Shown: one piece after another, positions 53,117 to 61,592 of the stretch
How the letters are laid out: every line of letters begins with the position of its first letter
How positions within the stretch are numbered: the first letter of the stretch is position 1
Source: Bacteroidota bacterium
GTDB taxonomy: Bacteria; Bacteroidota; Ignavibacteria; UBA10030; BY39
Direction of reading: 5' to 3'
DNA: 64,000 bases
NCBI GenBank assembly: GCA_030682385.1
Contig: JAUXOG010000043.1
Coordinates: 1 to 64,000 of the forward strand
Notes under the pieces: model-generated
What the model was told of the DNA's origin: nothing
The model's input: only the letters and a program-made list of their open reading frames with translations
Database searches by the model: none
Made by a program: the position numbers and the translations under genes

Positions 53117-53695
53117 ATGGGTGAGAAGCAATACAATAAAGATGGATTTATTCCGCAGCATGGCGGCTACCAAAAATTGCTTTCATACAAGAAAGCCGAA
53201 ATAATCTATGACGGCACTGTATATTTTTGCAAAAGGTTTTTTGAAAAAAGAGACCGCACTATAGGCCAAATGGTGCAGGCGGCTCGTAGTGGTAAACAAA
53301 ATATCGCAGAAGCAAGTATGGGATCAGGCACTTCCAAAGAAGCCGAAATTAAACTAACAAATGTAGCACGAGCAAGTCTTGAAGAATTGTTAATCGACTA
53401 TAGAGATTTTCTTCGAACGAGAGGTTTAAAAGAATGGGAAAAAGCCCACCCTTATGTTGCCCGATTACGCGAACTTAATAAAGACCCAAACGGAAACTAC
53501 GAAACATTCCGTAAGGGCATCGAAAACAAAGACCCCGAAATTTGCGCTAATGTAATTATGGGTTTGATAAAAGTAGCTTCTTTTTTGTTAGCCCGACAAA
53601 TAAAGCACTTAGAGGAAGAATTTCTCAAAGAAGGAGATTTACGAGAGAGAATGACTCGCGCGAGACTTAAAGAAATTAAAAAAGGACAGAAATGA
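53117..53695 (+). CDS. Four-helix-bundle (23S rRNA intervening-sequence-like) protein
   Basis: The 192-residue protein matches the 'four helix bundle suffix' family, related to the S23 proteins first found in rRNA intervening sequences. Typical segments are MVQAARSGKQNIAEASMGSG near residue 55 and EIKLTNVARASLEELLIDYRDFL. It is mostly alpha-helical, with a highly charged C-terminus (RERMTRARLKEIKKGQK). The function is unknown. It sits behind a GGAC/GTCC inverted repeat and looks like an independent accessory unit. Confidence 0.85.
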   Translation: MGEKQYNKDGFIPQHGGYQKLLSYKKAEIIYDGTVYFCKRFFEKRDRTIGQMVQAARSGKQNIAEASMGSGTSKEAEIKLTNVARASLEELLIDYRDFLRTRGLKEWEKAHPYVARLRELNKDPNGNYETFRKGIENKDPEICANVIMGLIKVASFLLARQIKHLEEEFLKEGDLRERMTRARLKEIKKGQK

Positions 53696-53830
53696 TTTAA
53701 ACGATTTTTTAAAAGTCATTGCCCTCCTTATAGTCATTTAAAACCAGATAATTATCACAAGGGCAAGAATGCAGGAAATAGAAAAAGTGAATATCATCGA
53801 AGGCAAAAAGTAATGCGGCTAAAGCATTTA

Positions 53831-55192
53831 TTATTCTTTCCTCTCCATCCCGTACTTTTTCATTTTAGTATAAAGATTACTTCTCTCGATATCCATCGCT
53901 TCGGCGGTTTTGCTTATATTCCAATTGTGAATTTCGAGCATTCGCTTTATAAAAGCAGCTTCCGATCTGTCCTTAAATTCTTGATATGTTTTGCTCGTTG
54001 CAATTATGTCGTCTGTGGCAGTTCCTTTTGTTAATCCCGTCGGCTCAAGCATTTCAACTTCGACCGTGTTGCCTGGAGTAAGAATGATAAGTCGCTCAAC
54101 AATATTTCTTAGTTCGCGAATGTTACCACTGTATTCAAGCCCTTTCAAGTAATTCAATGCCCGCTCGGAAAATTTTTTTGGCGTGATTCCGTACCGGGTA
54201 CATATATCATCTACAAATGATTTTGTTAAAACCGGAATATCATCTCTTCGCTCGCGTAAAGGAGGAACATGTATCGGAATAACATTCAGACGGTGGTATA
54301 AGTCTTCTCTGAAATTGCCTTTCTTAATTTCCTCAATCAAATTTTTATTTGTTGCTACAATTACTCGAACGTCAACAGAAATTAATCTATTGCCGCCGAC
54401 TCTCTCAATCTTTCCTTCTTCGAGTACGCGTAAAACTTTTGCTTGGGCAGCTAAACTCATGTCGCCGATTTCATCGAGGAAAATTGTGCCGCCGTCGGCT
54501 TGCTCGAATTTACCAATCCGCTGAGCAGTTGCACCGGTGAAAGAACCCTTTTCGTGTCCGAACAATTCCGATTCAATCAAATCGTGAGGAATAGCCGCAC
54601 AGTTTACTTCGACCATTGTTTTTGCGGAACGCTTGCTAAAACGATGGATTGCTTTGGCTACTAATTCTTTGCCGGTTCCGTTTTCGCCGGTTATCAGGAC
54701 TCGTGTGTCGGTCGGAGCTATTCGCTCAATCAGCGATAATATCTCTTTAAGCTTCTGGCTCTCTCCCAGAATATTATCTTTACCTTCAAGTTTCTGACGG
54801 ATAGTTTCTATTTCGGCGGTTAATATTTTATGATCAAGAGCGTTACGAAGTGTAACAAGCAATTTATCTCTATCGAGTGGTTTGGTTAAAAAATCGAAGG
54901 CGCCTAACTTTGTTGCTTCGACCGCAGTTTCGATTGTGCCGTGACCGGATATCATTATTATGGGCAAATCGGTATGCCGGCTTTTTATAGTTTGTAATAC
55001 TTCGATGCCATCCATCCCCGGCATTTTTACATCGAGAAGAACTGCATCAATGCGATTTTCAGGATTATCTAATATTGCAAATCCTTTCGGCCCATCTTCA
55101 GCGAGTTCTACTTCATACTTTTCGTAATTTAGTATCATTTTAACTGCGTCGCGGATACTCTTCTCATCGTCAATTATTAAGATTGTTTTCAT
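53831..55192 (-). CDS. Sigma-54-dependent response regulator (NtrC type)
   Basis: The 453 residues comprise a receiver (acceptor Asp in AVLLDVKMPG) and an AAA+ domain. The AAA+ domain has Walker A GENGTGKE, contact loop GSFTGA, Walker B GGTIFLDE and the Arg-rich LREDLYHRLN segment. A Fis-type helix-turn-helix (ISKTAEAMDIERSNLYTKMKK) ends the protein. No kinase gene is adjacent. It is the distal gene on the minus strand after the exported unknown (55260-55958), 67 bp away. Confidence 0.95.
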   Translation of the reverse strand: MKTILIIDDEKSIRDAVKMILNYEKYEVELAEDGPKGFAILDNPENRIDAVLLDVKMPGMDGIEVLQTIKSRHTDLPIIMISGHGTIETAVEATKLGAFDFLTKPLDRDKLLVTLRNALDHKILTAEIETIRQKLEGKDNILGESQKLKEILSLIERIAPTDTRVLITGENGTGKELVAKAIHRFSKRSAKTMVEVNCAAIPHDLIESELFGHEKGSFTGATAQRIGKFEQADGGTIFLDEIGDMSLAAQAKVLRVLEEGKIERVGGNRLISVDVRVIVATNKNLIEEIKKGNFREDLYHRLNVIPIHVPPLRERRDDIPVLTKSFVDDICTRYGITPKKFSERALNYLKGLEYSGNIRELRNIVERLIILTPGNTVEVEMLEPTGLTKGTATDDIIATSKTYQEFKDRSEAAFIKRMLEIHNWNISKTAEAMDIERSNLYTKMKKYGMERKE

Positions 55193-55259
55193 AATTAATT
55201 AGTCGTTCGTTAATCTTTTTTTGTAAATTATCATTTGAACTTATGCTATTTACTACCTA

Positions 55260-55958
55260 CTACTTACCGTTTAAAACATCCGATGGTTTTGCATTCTTGT
55301 TTTTCATCAGCAACAAGCCAAACTTTTGTCCATCTTTATTTGCTTTCATATCGCGTTCATCGTAATTACCATCCTTAATATATCTATCTTCAATCTTTTC
55401 TACAAACAAGGAATACCTTTCAGCTAATCCCTCCGATTCAAAAGCATAAATTAAAAACGCCGAACCGAATATGTGCTGTAATTTATCTTTGTCGCCATAC
55501 GGGTACGAGGGAGAGTTGTTGTAAAAATGTGTAGGAAGATTAGACGTTCGCTTTCGAAAATCTTCTTTTGTTTCATTTGTTAAAGGAATATAAAGATTGA
55601 TCAGCGGGATTTTTATACCGAGTGTATAATGGTCGAGTGTAGCGATTGTACAAATTAGAAGAGATATTCCGGTATTGCCGCGTGTAAGTTCTTTAGCTTT
55701 TTGATAAACCGAATCAACGGCCGCCAAATCACCATTCTGTTTCTTGAAGTTTAAGAATTCATCATTCCGAATAAATGATTTTAATTCACTGATATTCTGT
55801 AAAAGAAAAGGAGGGAAAAGTGTTACCATCGCCTCGAACGCGGAATAATCAGAACTACTTGAATCCTGCATTTGAGTTGAAGCAAAATTTATTTGTGGAT
55901 AACTCAACGCGACTAAAAAAAAGAGAATATAACTCCTGTTAAGCAAATACCGTCTCAT
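55260..55958 (-). CDS. Exported protein of unknown function
   Basis: The 232-residue protein has a signal peptide (about residues 1-26, ending NFAST). I do not recognise a specific family. A histidine-containing motif DKLQHIFGSAFLIYA near residue 155 and ANKDGQKFG near residue 207 resemble the DKxxHF ... ANxxGxxFG pattern of YfiM/DUF2279-like envelope proteins. This similarity is weak and uncertain. A hydrophobic segment (ISLLICTIATLDHY) lies in the middle. It is transcribed towards the NtrC-type gene. Confidence 0.7.
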   Translation of the reverse strand: MRRYLLNRSYILFFLVALSYPQINFASTQMQDSSSSDYSAFEAMVTLFPPFLLQNISELKSFIRNDEFLNFKKQNGDLAAVDSVYQKAKELTRGNTGISLLICTIATLDHYTLGIKIPLINLYIPLTNETKEDFRKRTSNLPTHFYNNSPSYPYGDKDKLQHIFGSAFLIYAFESEGLAERYSLFVEKIEDRYIKDGNYDERDMKANKDGQKFGLLLMKNKNAKPSDVLNGK

Positions 55959-56005
55959 AAAAACTCAATTCCTAAATCTCGACGAGTCGGGTCGTCGACC
56001 GAATA

Positions 56006-56035
56006 CCTGCCCGCCGCTTCGCTTTGGCAGGCGGG
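56006..56035. repeat. Interspersed GC-rich inverted repeat, copy 3
   Basis: CCTGCCCGCC and GGCAGGCGGG form a perfect inverted repeat with a 10-base spacer (GCTTCGCTTT). It is the cleanest copy of the family also seen at 6824-6880 and 23926-23965. A neighbouring palindrome, CGACGAGTCGGGTCGTCG, lies at 55980-55997. The rest of the gap up to 56159 is low-complexity AT-rich DNA without a gene. Confidence 0.8.
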
Positions 56036-56159
56036 TCGAAACTCGAAACAATTCATAAACACGAATTTCAAAAAATACATTCTCCAATTCTCCATTATGC
56101 CATTAATCCATTTGTTCATTGAGTCAATGAATAAATCTTCCAATGATCCAATCTTCCGT

Positions 56160-57806
56160 TTATGTCTGAATTACTCCCGGATTGAAGCGTGGAATATTCG
56201 GATTATTAGCTGCAATCCCAAGCGTGTAAGAAATAATTTTACGAGTATCGATAGGATCGATGATATCATCGACCCATAATCGGGCTGCGGCATAGAGCGG
56301 GTCGAGTTGGCGATTATAGCGTTCCTGGATTTCGGAAAGCATCTTCTGCTTTTCCTCCTCGGAAATTTTATCTTTGTTACCACCTAAACGGATTGTCAGG
56401 AGTGTCTCGCTTGATTGTTTTCCTCCCATTACAGCGATTTGAGCAGTGGGCCAAGCAAAAATAAAACGAGGGTCGTAAGCTTTACCGCACATCGCATAAT
56501 TTCCGGCGCCGTAGCTATTCCCGGTTATAAAAGTAATTTTCGGCACTACACTGTTAGCAACTGCATTTACCATTTTAGCACCATCTTTAATAATGCCGCC
56601 TTGTTCTGAACGGGTCCCGACCATAAATCCCGTAACATCCTGAAAGAAAATAAGCGGAATATTTTTTTGATTGCAATTCATTATGAACCGTGTGCCTTTA
56701 TCGGCGCTGTCGCTGTAAATTACACCACCAAATTGCATCTCGCCTTTTTTGGTTTTTACAAGTGCACGTTGATTTGCCACGATTCCGACCGCCCAACCAT
56801 CTACGCGAGCGTAACCTGTGATTATCGTTTTGCCGATGCCGGCTTTGTATTCATCGAACGAATCATCATCCACGATACGCGATAAAATCTGGTAAGTGTC
56901 GTATGGTTTTGTCCGGTCTTCAGGAAAAATACCATAAATTTCTGACGGGTCGAGATTCGGCAGCTTCGATGCGATCCTATCAAATCCGGCTTTGGGTGTC
57001 TGTCCAAGTTTACTAATGATATTGCGGATTGTTTCCAAGCAAACTTCATCGTTCGGCATTTTATAATCAGTAACGCCGCTTATTTCGCAGTGCATAGATG
57101 CGCCGCCTAATTCTTCGATGTCGGCATCTTCGCCGATGGCTGCTTTGACGAGAGCTGGTCCTGCTAAGAATACGCTTCCGGTTTTTTCTACAATCATGGC
57201 TTCGTCGCTCATTATCGGAAGATAAGCACCGCCTGCAACGCAAGGTCCCATGATTGCTGAGATTTGGACAATTCCCATCGACGACATAACGGCATTATTG
57301 CGGAATATTCTTCCGAAGTGTTCTTTATCCGGAAAAATTTCATCCTGCAGAGGGAGAAAAACACCAGCCGAGTCAACGAGGTAAACTATAGGTAAGCGGT
57401 TTTCTATTGATATTTCCTGCGCGCGAAGATTCTTTTTGCATGTAATCGGAAACCAGGCGCCGGCTTTCACTGTCGCATCGTTAGCAACGATTACAACATC
57501 TCTGCCGTGAATTTTTCCGATACCGAAAATTGTTCCTGATGCGGGTGCGCCGCCATATTCGTTATACATATCGTAAGCGGCAAATAATCCTATTTCTAAA
57601 AAGTAACTGCCGGGGTCGATTAGTTTTTCGATTCTTTCGCGGGCTGTAAGTTTATTCCGTTTGTGGTGTTTTTCAATATTTTCTTTCCCACCGCCGAGTT
57701 TGATGATATCGGCTTTCGCTTTTATCTTCCTGACTAAATTTTTGTTAAAGTCATCGTTGCGGTTGAAGCCGTTGTCGTGTGTTATTTCAGTGCCTAATTT
57801 TGCCAT
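56160..57806 (-). CDS. Acyl-CoA carboxylase, carboxyltransferase (beta) subunit
   Basis: The 548-residue protein is a biotin-dependent carboxyltransferase of the propionyl-CoA/methylcrotonyl-CoA type. It has two crotonase-like halves. KLTARERIEKLIDPGSYFLEIG near the start, GPCVAGGAYLPIMSDE, and FITGNSYGAGNYAMCGKAYDPRF in the second half are diagnostic. It transfers the carboxyl group from biotin to an acyl-CoA. The biotin carboxylase subunit is not adjacent. A second, diverged copy of its 5' end (about 19 codons) lies at 58440-58525, beyond the KilA-N gene. Confidence 0.92.
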   Translation of the reverse strand: MAKLGTEITHDNGFNRNDDFNKNLVRKIKAKADIIKLGGGKENIEKHHKRNKLTARERIEKLIDPGSYFLEIGLFAAYDMYNEYGGAPASGTIFGIGKIHGRDVVIVANDATVKAGAWFPITCKKNLRAQEISIENRLPIVYLVDSAGVFLPLQDEIFPDKEHFGRIFRNNAVMSSMGIVQISAIMGPCVAGGAYLPIMSDEAMIVEKTGSVFLAGPALVKAAIGEDADIEELGGASMHCEISGVTDYKMPNDEVCLETIRNIISKLGQTPKAGFDRIASKLPNLDPSEIYGIFPEDRTKPYDTYQILSRIVDDDSFDEYKAGIGKTIITGYARVDGWAVGIVANQRALVKTKKGEMQFGGVIYSDSADKGTRFIMNCNQKNIPLIFFQDVTGFMVGTRSEQGGIIKDGAKMVNAVANSVVPKITFITGNSYGAGNYAMCGKAYDPRFIFAWPTAQIAVMGGKQSSETLLTIRLGGNKDKISEEEKQKMLSEIQERYNRQLDPLYAAARLWVDDIIDPIDTRKIISYTLGIAANNPNIPRFNPGVIQT

Positions 57807-57824
57807 AAGATATTTGCTTTTTTT

Positions 57825-58430
57825 TTATTTTAAAAGTTTCATTGATTTTGATTTTAACAAAGAAGTCATTTGGATAATTGCGATGCCATTCAATTTAGAT
57901 AATCTTTCTGATTGAGTTAAAGCTTGGCGAATAAAAATCGAATTAAGACTTTCAATAGCAAGTGTACGTTGTAGATTCCAACTTAATGATTGAGTTTTAG
58001 CTTCTTCGAGCTTTAGCCGTTGGAATTCTTTTAATAGATAAAGCTTAAACTCTGCACTTACCCAAGCTGCAAATTCAAAAGCGATATCTTGATGAGCGAA
58101 AGTACCACCGGTATTGCCGGCTCTGGAAATAATACCGATGGCATTTGTTGCCTCAATCCATTTTGAAGGCGAAAGTACAAACGAATTACTACCGGCTTCG
58201 TACATAAAGGAGTCGAATTCGACCCCTTTGAAATTTGGATTATGAAGCTTTTCCCATAATCCTAAAAACTCAATAGTCGTTCTTGACCTCATCCAGTTTT
58301 TTACCACATCTTTCGGTTCATTTTTATTTTTATAACGAGCAATATCTGTTAGCGAAATGTAGTCTTCGCTTTTCTGACTAGTGAGCGATATTTCAGTTCC
58401 TTTTACATTTAATTTAGTATTCTTTTTCAT
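57825..58430 (-). CDS. KilA-N domain protein with internal deletion
   Basis: The 201-residue protein starts with a KilA-N domain (YISLTDIARYKN ... VVKNWMRSRTTIEFLGLWEKLHNPNF ... FAHQDIAFEFAAWVSAEFKLYLLKEFQ), a DNA-binding module of phage origin. Family members are usually about 270 residues. Here SLSWNLQRTLA is joined directly to ESLNSIFIRQALTQSERLSKLN, so a segment of roughly 70 residues between these conserved blocks appears lost in frame. The gene is wedged between the intact carboxylase and a copy of the carboxylase 5' end. Confidence 0.85.
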   Translation of the reverse strand: MKKNTKLNVKGTEISLTSQKSEDYISLTDIARYKNKNEPKDVVKNWMRSRTTIEFLGLWEKLHNPNFKGVEFDSFMYEAGSNSFVLSPSKWIEATNAIGIISRAGNTGGTFAHQDIAFEFAAWVSAEFKLYLLKEFQRLKLEEAKTQSLSWNLQRTLAIESLNSIFIRQALTQSERLSKLNGIAIIQMTSLLKSKSMKLLK

Positions 58431-58439
58431 AATGATATC

Positions 58440-58525
58440 TAACTAAATTATTGTTAAGTCCTCGGTGCGGTTGAAGCCGTTGTCGTGTGTTATTTCAGAT
58501 CCAAGTTTTGCCATAGGAATATTTT
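58440..58525 (-). pseudogene. Second, diverged copy of the carboxylase 5' end
   Basis: This segment aligns over about 80 bp with 57731-57814, the start of the acyl-CoA carboxylase gene. Read from its own ATG it gives MAKLGSEITHDNGFNRTEDL and then a stop. The intact gene gives MAKLGTEITHDNGFNRNDDF. Several differences are synonymous or conservative. It marks the far boundary of the KilA-N insertion. Confidence 0.88.
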
Positions 58526-58550
58526 AGATTGATGATTTGGGATTTATGAA

Positions 58551-58865
58551 TTATGAATTAATTAATAATTCTTTACCTTTAAGTGTGGTTATATATTTTT
58601 GATTTCTACTCCTGGGTTTTTCAGGATTTAATAGAGCAAGTAATTTTATTTTTAACAATGGGTTAATATATTTGTTTCTGAATTTAGTTCGATTTTTCCA
58701 CTTAAGTTGAACCATTAGCTCGAGTAATGATTTTGGTTTATTACAAAAAGCTAATATTATCGTTGCCTCTTTCACATTAAATTGTGGTTTAAATGTTTGT
58801 CGGTCCCAACTTAGTCCCATCTTAGTCCCAACTTGGTCCCATTTCTGTGAAATATGCAGAATGAA
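58551..58865 (-). pseudogene. C-terminal fragment of a RecG_C/AlbA_2-type protein
   Basis: The open frame extends upstream of the track's ATG to a stop at 58866. It reads KWDQVGTKMGLSWDRQT, then a winged-helix-like segment (ILAFCNKPKSLLELM ... NRTKFRNKYINPLLK). This matches the C-terminal tail of ATP-binding RecG-like/AlbA_2 proteins that carry WDQVGTK-type repeats. The DNA shows the corresponding degenerate 10-12-bp repeats of TGGGACYAAG. The N-terminal several hundred residues are missing, so it is a remnant. Confidence 0.7.
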
Positions 58866-58923
58866 TTATAGAAAATCAAACAATTCGATATTCAATCTTG
58901 AACGAACAATGAATAATGAATGC

Positions 58924-59249
58924 TTAAATTATTTCAATAGCTCTTTCGCTCTTTAATACAGATGAAAGCATAGCAACACCTTGCTCTGTAAACGCATAAG
59001 GAGGGTACCGTAATCCCTTTTGATCCGATTTGGACATCACAGTTTGTGATCTCCAAATTTTAAATTCTTTTTTTGAAAGCTGAAACATAAAATCTTCAGG
59101 GAATCTTCTGATATTCCTTCTTACGGCTTGTTTTAGTGCACGCGTTTCTACGTTGTAAAGAACAGCCAAATCTCTATCGAGAATTACTTTCTTATTACCA
59201 GAATTTTATTTAATACGCTTTCTGAAGGTACTAATGCTTTGTGTGTCAT
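58924..59249 (-). pseudogene. Frameshifted ORF6N-domain gene, copy 1
   Basis: An ATG at 59249 starts [21 protein letters not shown] and then stops. The ORF6N core continues in another frame ([28 protein letters not shown] ... [22 protein letters not shown]). Comparison with copy 2 (59844-60173) indicates a small deletion near the IRNQK motif. Both copies end at the same premature position, SERAIE(I/V)I. ORF6N is a phage-derived DNA-binding domain. The track ORF starting at 59169 covers only the 3' part. Confidence 0.8.
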
Positions 59250-59278
59250 AGATAAAGTTTTGTTTCTAGAATAACGAT

Positions 59279-59671
59279 TTAAGTTTTATCTATCTGTTGT
59301 AATTTTTTTATTTCACTTTCAATTTTTTCAAATGCGCTATTCGGATTACCAAGCAATTCTTCATTTGTAATTCTTATAAACTTAATCCCAAATTCTTCAA
59401 TATATTCTTGACGATCTTTGTCGTAATCTTTTTGTCCCGGTAAATCGTGAACTTCACCATCAATCTCAACAGCTAGTTTAATTTCGGGGGCATAGAAGTC
59501 AATTACAAATTTATCTACGGAATACTGCCTTCTGAATTTAACGCCGAGTAATTGTCTATTGCGCAGATGAATCCAAATAATATTTTCACAAAAAGTTTGG
59601 TTTTTACGGAGTTGGCGACGTTTTCCTTTTTCTTCTTGATTGTTAAAATGTTTTGTCATGGTCCCATTCAT
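59279..59671 (-). CDS. DUF559 endonuclease-like protein
   Basis: The 130-residue protein belongs to the DUF559 family, related to Vsr and restriction endonuclease folds. The core reads ENIIWIHLRNRQLLGVKFRRQYSVDKFVIDFY, and the active-site residues are in DFYAPEIKLAVEIDGEVH. A second ATG at 59659 (MTKHFNN) is an equally likely start. It lies between the two ORF6N copies. Function in the cell is unknown; members are often found as singletons near mobile DNA. Confidence 0.88.
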   Translation of the reverse strand: MNGTMTKHFNNQEEKGKRRQLRKNQTFCENIIWIHLRNRQLLGVKFRRQYSVDKFVIDFYAPEIKLAVEIDGEVHDLPGQKDYDKDRQEYIEEFGIKFIRITNEELLGNPNSAFEKIESEIKKLQQIDKT

Positions 59672-59674
59672 TCG

Positions 59675-59724
59675 ACCTCACTCCTACCCCTCTCCTTTGA
59701 AAGGAGAGGGACTTAGGGTGAGGT
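59675..59724. repeat. 50-bp hairpin repeat of the ACCTCAC...GTGAGGT type
   Basis: ACCTCACTCC-TACCCCTCTCCTTT and AAAGGAGAGGGACTTAGGGTGAGGT form a long imperfect palindrome directly upstream of the DUF559 gene. The sequence matches a widely distributed bacterial intergenic hairpin type (CCCCTCTCC...GGAGAGGGG...GGTGAGG). It occurs once in this window. Confidence 0.8.
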
Positions 59725-59843
59725 TGCCTCATTGTCGGTGATTTATGAATTATGATTTTGTGAAATATGTAAAATGAATTATAGAAAACCAAACACTTCG
59801 AAATTCAATATTCAATCTTGGAAAAACAATGAATAATGAATGT

Positions 59844-60173
59844 TTAAATTACTTCAATAGCTCGTTCACTCTTTGGAACGGAAGAGAGAATTGCAACGCC
59901 TTGTTCTGTAAATGCTATTGGGTTCGCACCACCAAAAAAACTTTTTGATAGTATCACATTTTGTGATACCATTTTATTAATCTCCTTCCCAGATAAAATG
60001 AACATGAAGTCGGTAGGAAATCTTCTATTATTTCTACGAACAGCTTGCTTTAAGGCGCGGGTTTCTACGTTGTAAAGAACAGCCAAATCTCTATCGAGAA
60101 TTACTTTCTGATTTCTTATTATAAGAATTTTATTTATTACGCTTTCTGAAGGTATAATCGATTTTTCTGCCAT
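59844..60173 (-). CDS. ORF6N-domain protein, copy 2 (short)
   Basis: The 109-residue protein is an uninterrupted ORF6N domain. It reads [32 protein letters not shown] ... [27 protein letters not shown]6N proteins are phage antirepressor-related DNA-binding proteins, usually longer. This one ends where the usual NIQIMRAF segment would begin. Sequence similarity with copy 1 continues past the stop codon into about 85 bp of flanking DNA, showing a segmental duplication. Expression is uncertain. Confidence 0.75.
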   Translation of the reverse strand: MAEKSIIPSESVINKILIIRNQKVILDRDLAVLYNVETRALKQAVRRNNRRFPTDFMFILSGKEINKMVSQNVILSKSFFGGANPIAFTEQGVAILSSVPKSERAIEVI

Positions 60174-60402
60174 TAGTTTTGCTTTTTGCTAATATGTTTC
60201 TTAAAAGGACATTAAGGACAGCAACGACTTTGTATTGGCAGAAGGCAATAGAAATAATTAGCCAGCCACCATTGCTAAACTGTACTAAAGTAAATTGAAA
60301 ACTAAATTTTAACTATCTGCTACAATATATAATTTTTGTTGGAAATATGAAAGACGGTAAGAACCCTTCCTAATTACTTTACTGGCGATCTACTAACTCA
60401 TG
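60174..60402. other. Intergenic stretch without recognised gene
   Basis: AT-rich DNA holding one motif of note, AAAAGGACATTAAGGACAGCAACGACTTT near 60203-60232. It resembles the GGAC repeat upstream of the four-helix-bundle gene at 53117. No ORF, tRNA or clear terminator was seen. Confidence 0.5.
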
Positions 60403-60811
60403 TTACGCAAAATAGTGTTCGGGGTTAAAAATTCGAAGACCTAAATCTGAATCTCGAAACAAATTCGAATTCCTAAAATCTATTTTCTTAATATTTGCCA
60501 ATGCAAGATATGCCCCATCACAAATGGCAGCAGCTTCTTCGTACGAAATATTTGCCGGCTTTATTGCGATTGAACCTGTTTCGGGAATACAAATGTATTC
60601 CGCGTGCGCTCCAAAACGCGAAGTTGTTAATCCAAAAACCCGGTCGCCGTTTTTAAATGTTTTAACATTTTTTCCAACTGATACAATCTCACCAGCCAAC
60701 TCACTCCCTAAAATCTTTCTTTTGGGTTTAAAGAGACCATTGATTAATCTGATGATAAGAGGATGTTCGATTTACTGTTGTTGCGTGTATTGTATAAACA
60801 ATTGCCTTCAT
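60403..60811 (-). pseudogene. Remnant of a zinc-type alcohol dehydrogenase/quinone oxidoreductase
   Basis: From the ATG at 60811 the frame reads MKAIVYT IHATTVNR, the family start, with about 25-30 residues missing between YT and IHATTVN. A frameshift follows. The next block (EHPLIIRLINGLFKPKRKILGSELAGEIVSVGKNV ... GDRVFG) is in another frame. The tail after ICDGAYLALANIKK is unrelated, and the cofactor-binding C-terminus is absent. The 60403-60699 ORF in the track is part of this remnant. Confidence 0.85.
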
Positions 60812-60990
60812 AAGTATTCCTTCAAGATTGCTTTGATTCGAGCGTCTTCAAATAAAAAATGCGCTATTCCTTTACCATCAAAGACAAACGCCCCGCCGTC
60901 CTCTACGCTTACACCTGCACTGCCCAAAGCCTCACCCATTTCGGCTAAAGCCCCTGGACGATTTTCCAAACGTACGGCTAAATCTCTCAT
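60808..60990 (-). pseudogene. Truncated ACT-domain protein
   Basis: The 60 residues begin MRDLAVRLENRPGALAEMGEALGSAGVSVE and end soon after HFLFEDA. They match the first ACT domain of a two-ACT-domain amino-acid-binding protein that is normally about 140 residues. The second half is missing, and the stop overlaps the ATG of the dehydrogenase remnant by 4 bp. This suggests a deletion. Whether the short protein is made is unknown. Confidence 0.7.
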
Positions 60991-61009
60991 TCTATTTTCT
61001 CCTAAGTTT

Positions 61010-61471
61010 TTAAATTTGCTGAATGGTTATTTTTGTTTTTACAGAGCTTGCAATAAAACATTTCTCGTGTGCCAAATGATGTAATTCATCCACCTGTTCT
61101 CGTGATAGGGTAGTCTTACTGTTAAAAATCACCTTCGGTTTCAAGGTAACTTTCGTCATTGCTAACTTCCCATCTTCATTTTTCCCTAAAATTCCTTCGG
61201 CACTATCTTCATAACTCTCGACAATGTAGTTTTTCTCGGCTGCAATGGACAAAAACCATAACATATGACAACTTGAGAGCGAAGCAATAAATGCCTCCTC
61301 TGGGTCTACGGCAGATGCATTGGACATTGGAAGTGGTACAACGTGTGGCGAGGAAGATGCGGCTAACTCAATTCCGCCATCAAATATCCAAGTGTGAAAT
61401 CTGCTGTATTTATTATCAACAAAAACTTCGTCTAAATTCTTTTCCCAAAAAACCGTAACGTTATACGACAT
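61010..61471 (-). CDS. OsmC family peroxide-resistance protein
   Basis: The 153-residue protein is an OsmC/Ohr-family thiol peroxidase. The two redox cysteines are in LSSCHMLWFL (about residue 87) and HEKCFIASSVKT. The fold and length match the OsmC group, and AVDPEEAFIASLSSCHM is diagnostic. It detoxifies organic hydroperoxides in the cytoplasm. It starts after the left end of an attC-like site, so it is either the first chromosomal gene beyond the cassettes or itself a cassette. Confidence 0.9.
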   Translation of the reverse strand: MSYNVTVFWEKNLDEVFVDNKYSRFHTWIFDGGIELAASSSPHVVPLPMSNASAVDPEEAFIASLSSCHMLWFLSIAAEKNYIVESYEDSAEGILGKNEDGKLAMTKVTLKPKVIFNSKTTLSREQVDELHHLAHEKCFIASSVKTKITIQQI

Positions 61472-61516
61472 CTTTATTCCTCAAGTTTGAATAATATAAT
61501 TGTTGTGCCATAAAGC

Positions 61517-61592
61517 GGCTAACGGCGTTGCCGATAAACAGCTTTTCCCGATTTCTTTTATTGTGGGCGTCCGCTTGATTGGCGGGTTAGGC
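61517..61592 (-). other. attC-like recombination site downstream of the CBASS effector gene
   Basis: In gene (minus-strand) orientation the site begins GCCTAAC (matching RYYYAAC) at 61592-61586. It continues CCGCCAATCAAGCGGACGCCC, a typical attC left arm, and ends CAACGCCGTTAGCC. The last core box (GTTAGCC) deviates from GTTRRRY at one base, and pairing of the inner arms is weak. The stop codon TAA of the Cap15-type gene lies inside the GCCTAAC box, as in many integron cassettes. It may be a hybrid or degenerate attC. Confidence 0.6.

Noticed and set aside
60524-61084. 186-codon plus-strand ORF
   Set aside because: It is antisense to the dehydrogenase and ACT remnants and overlaps the OsmC gene; no recognisable domain.
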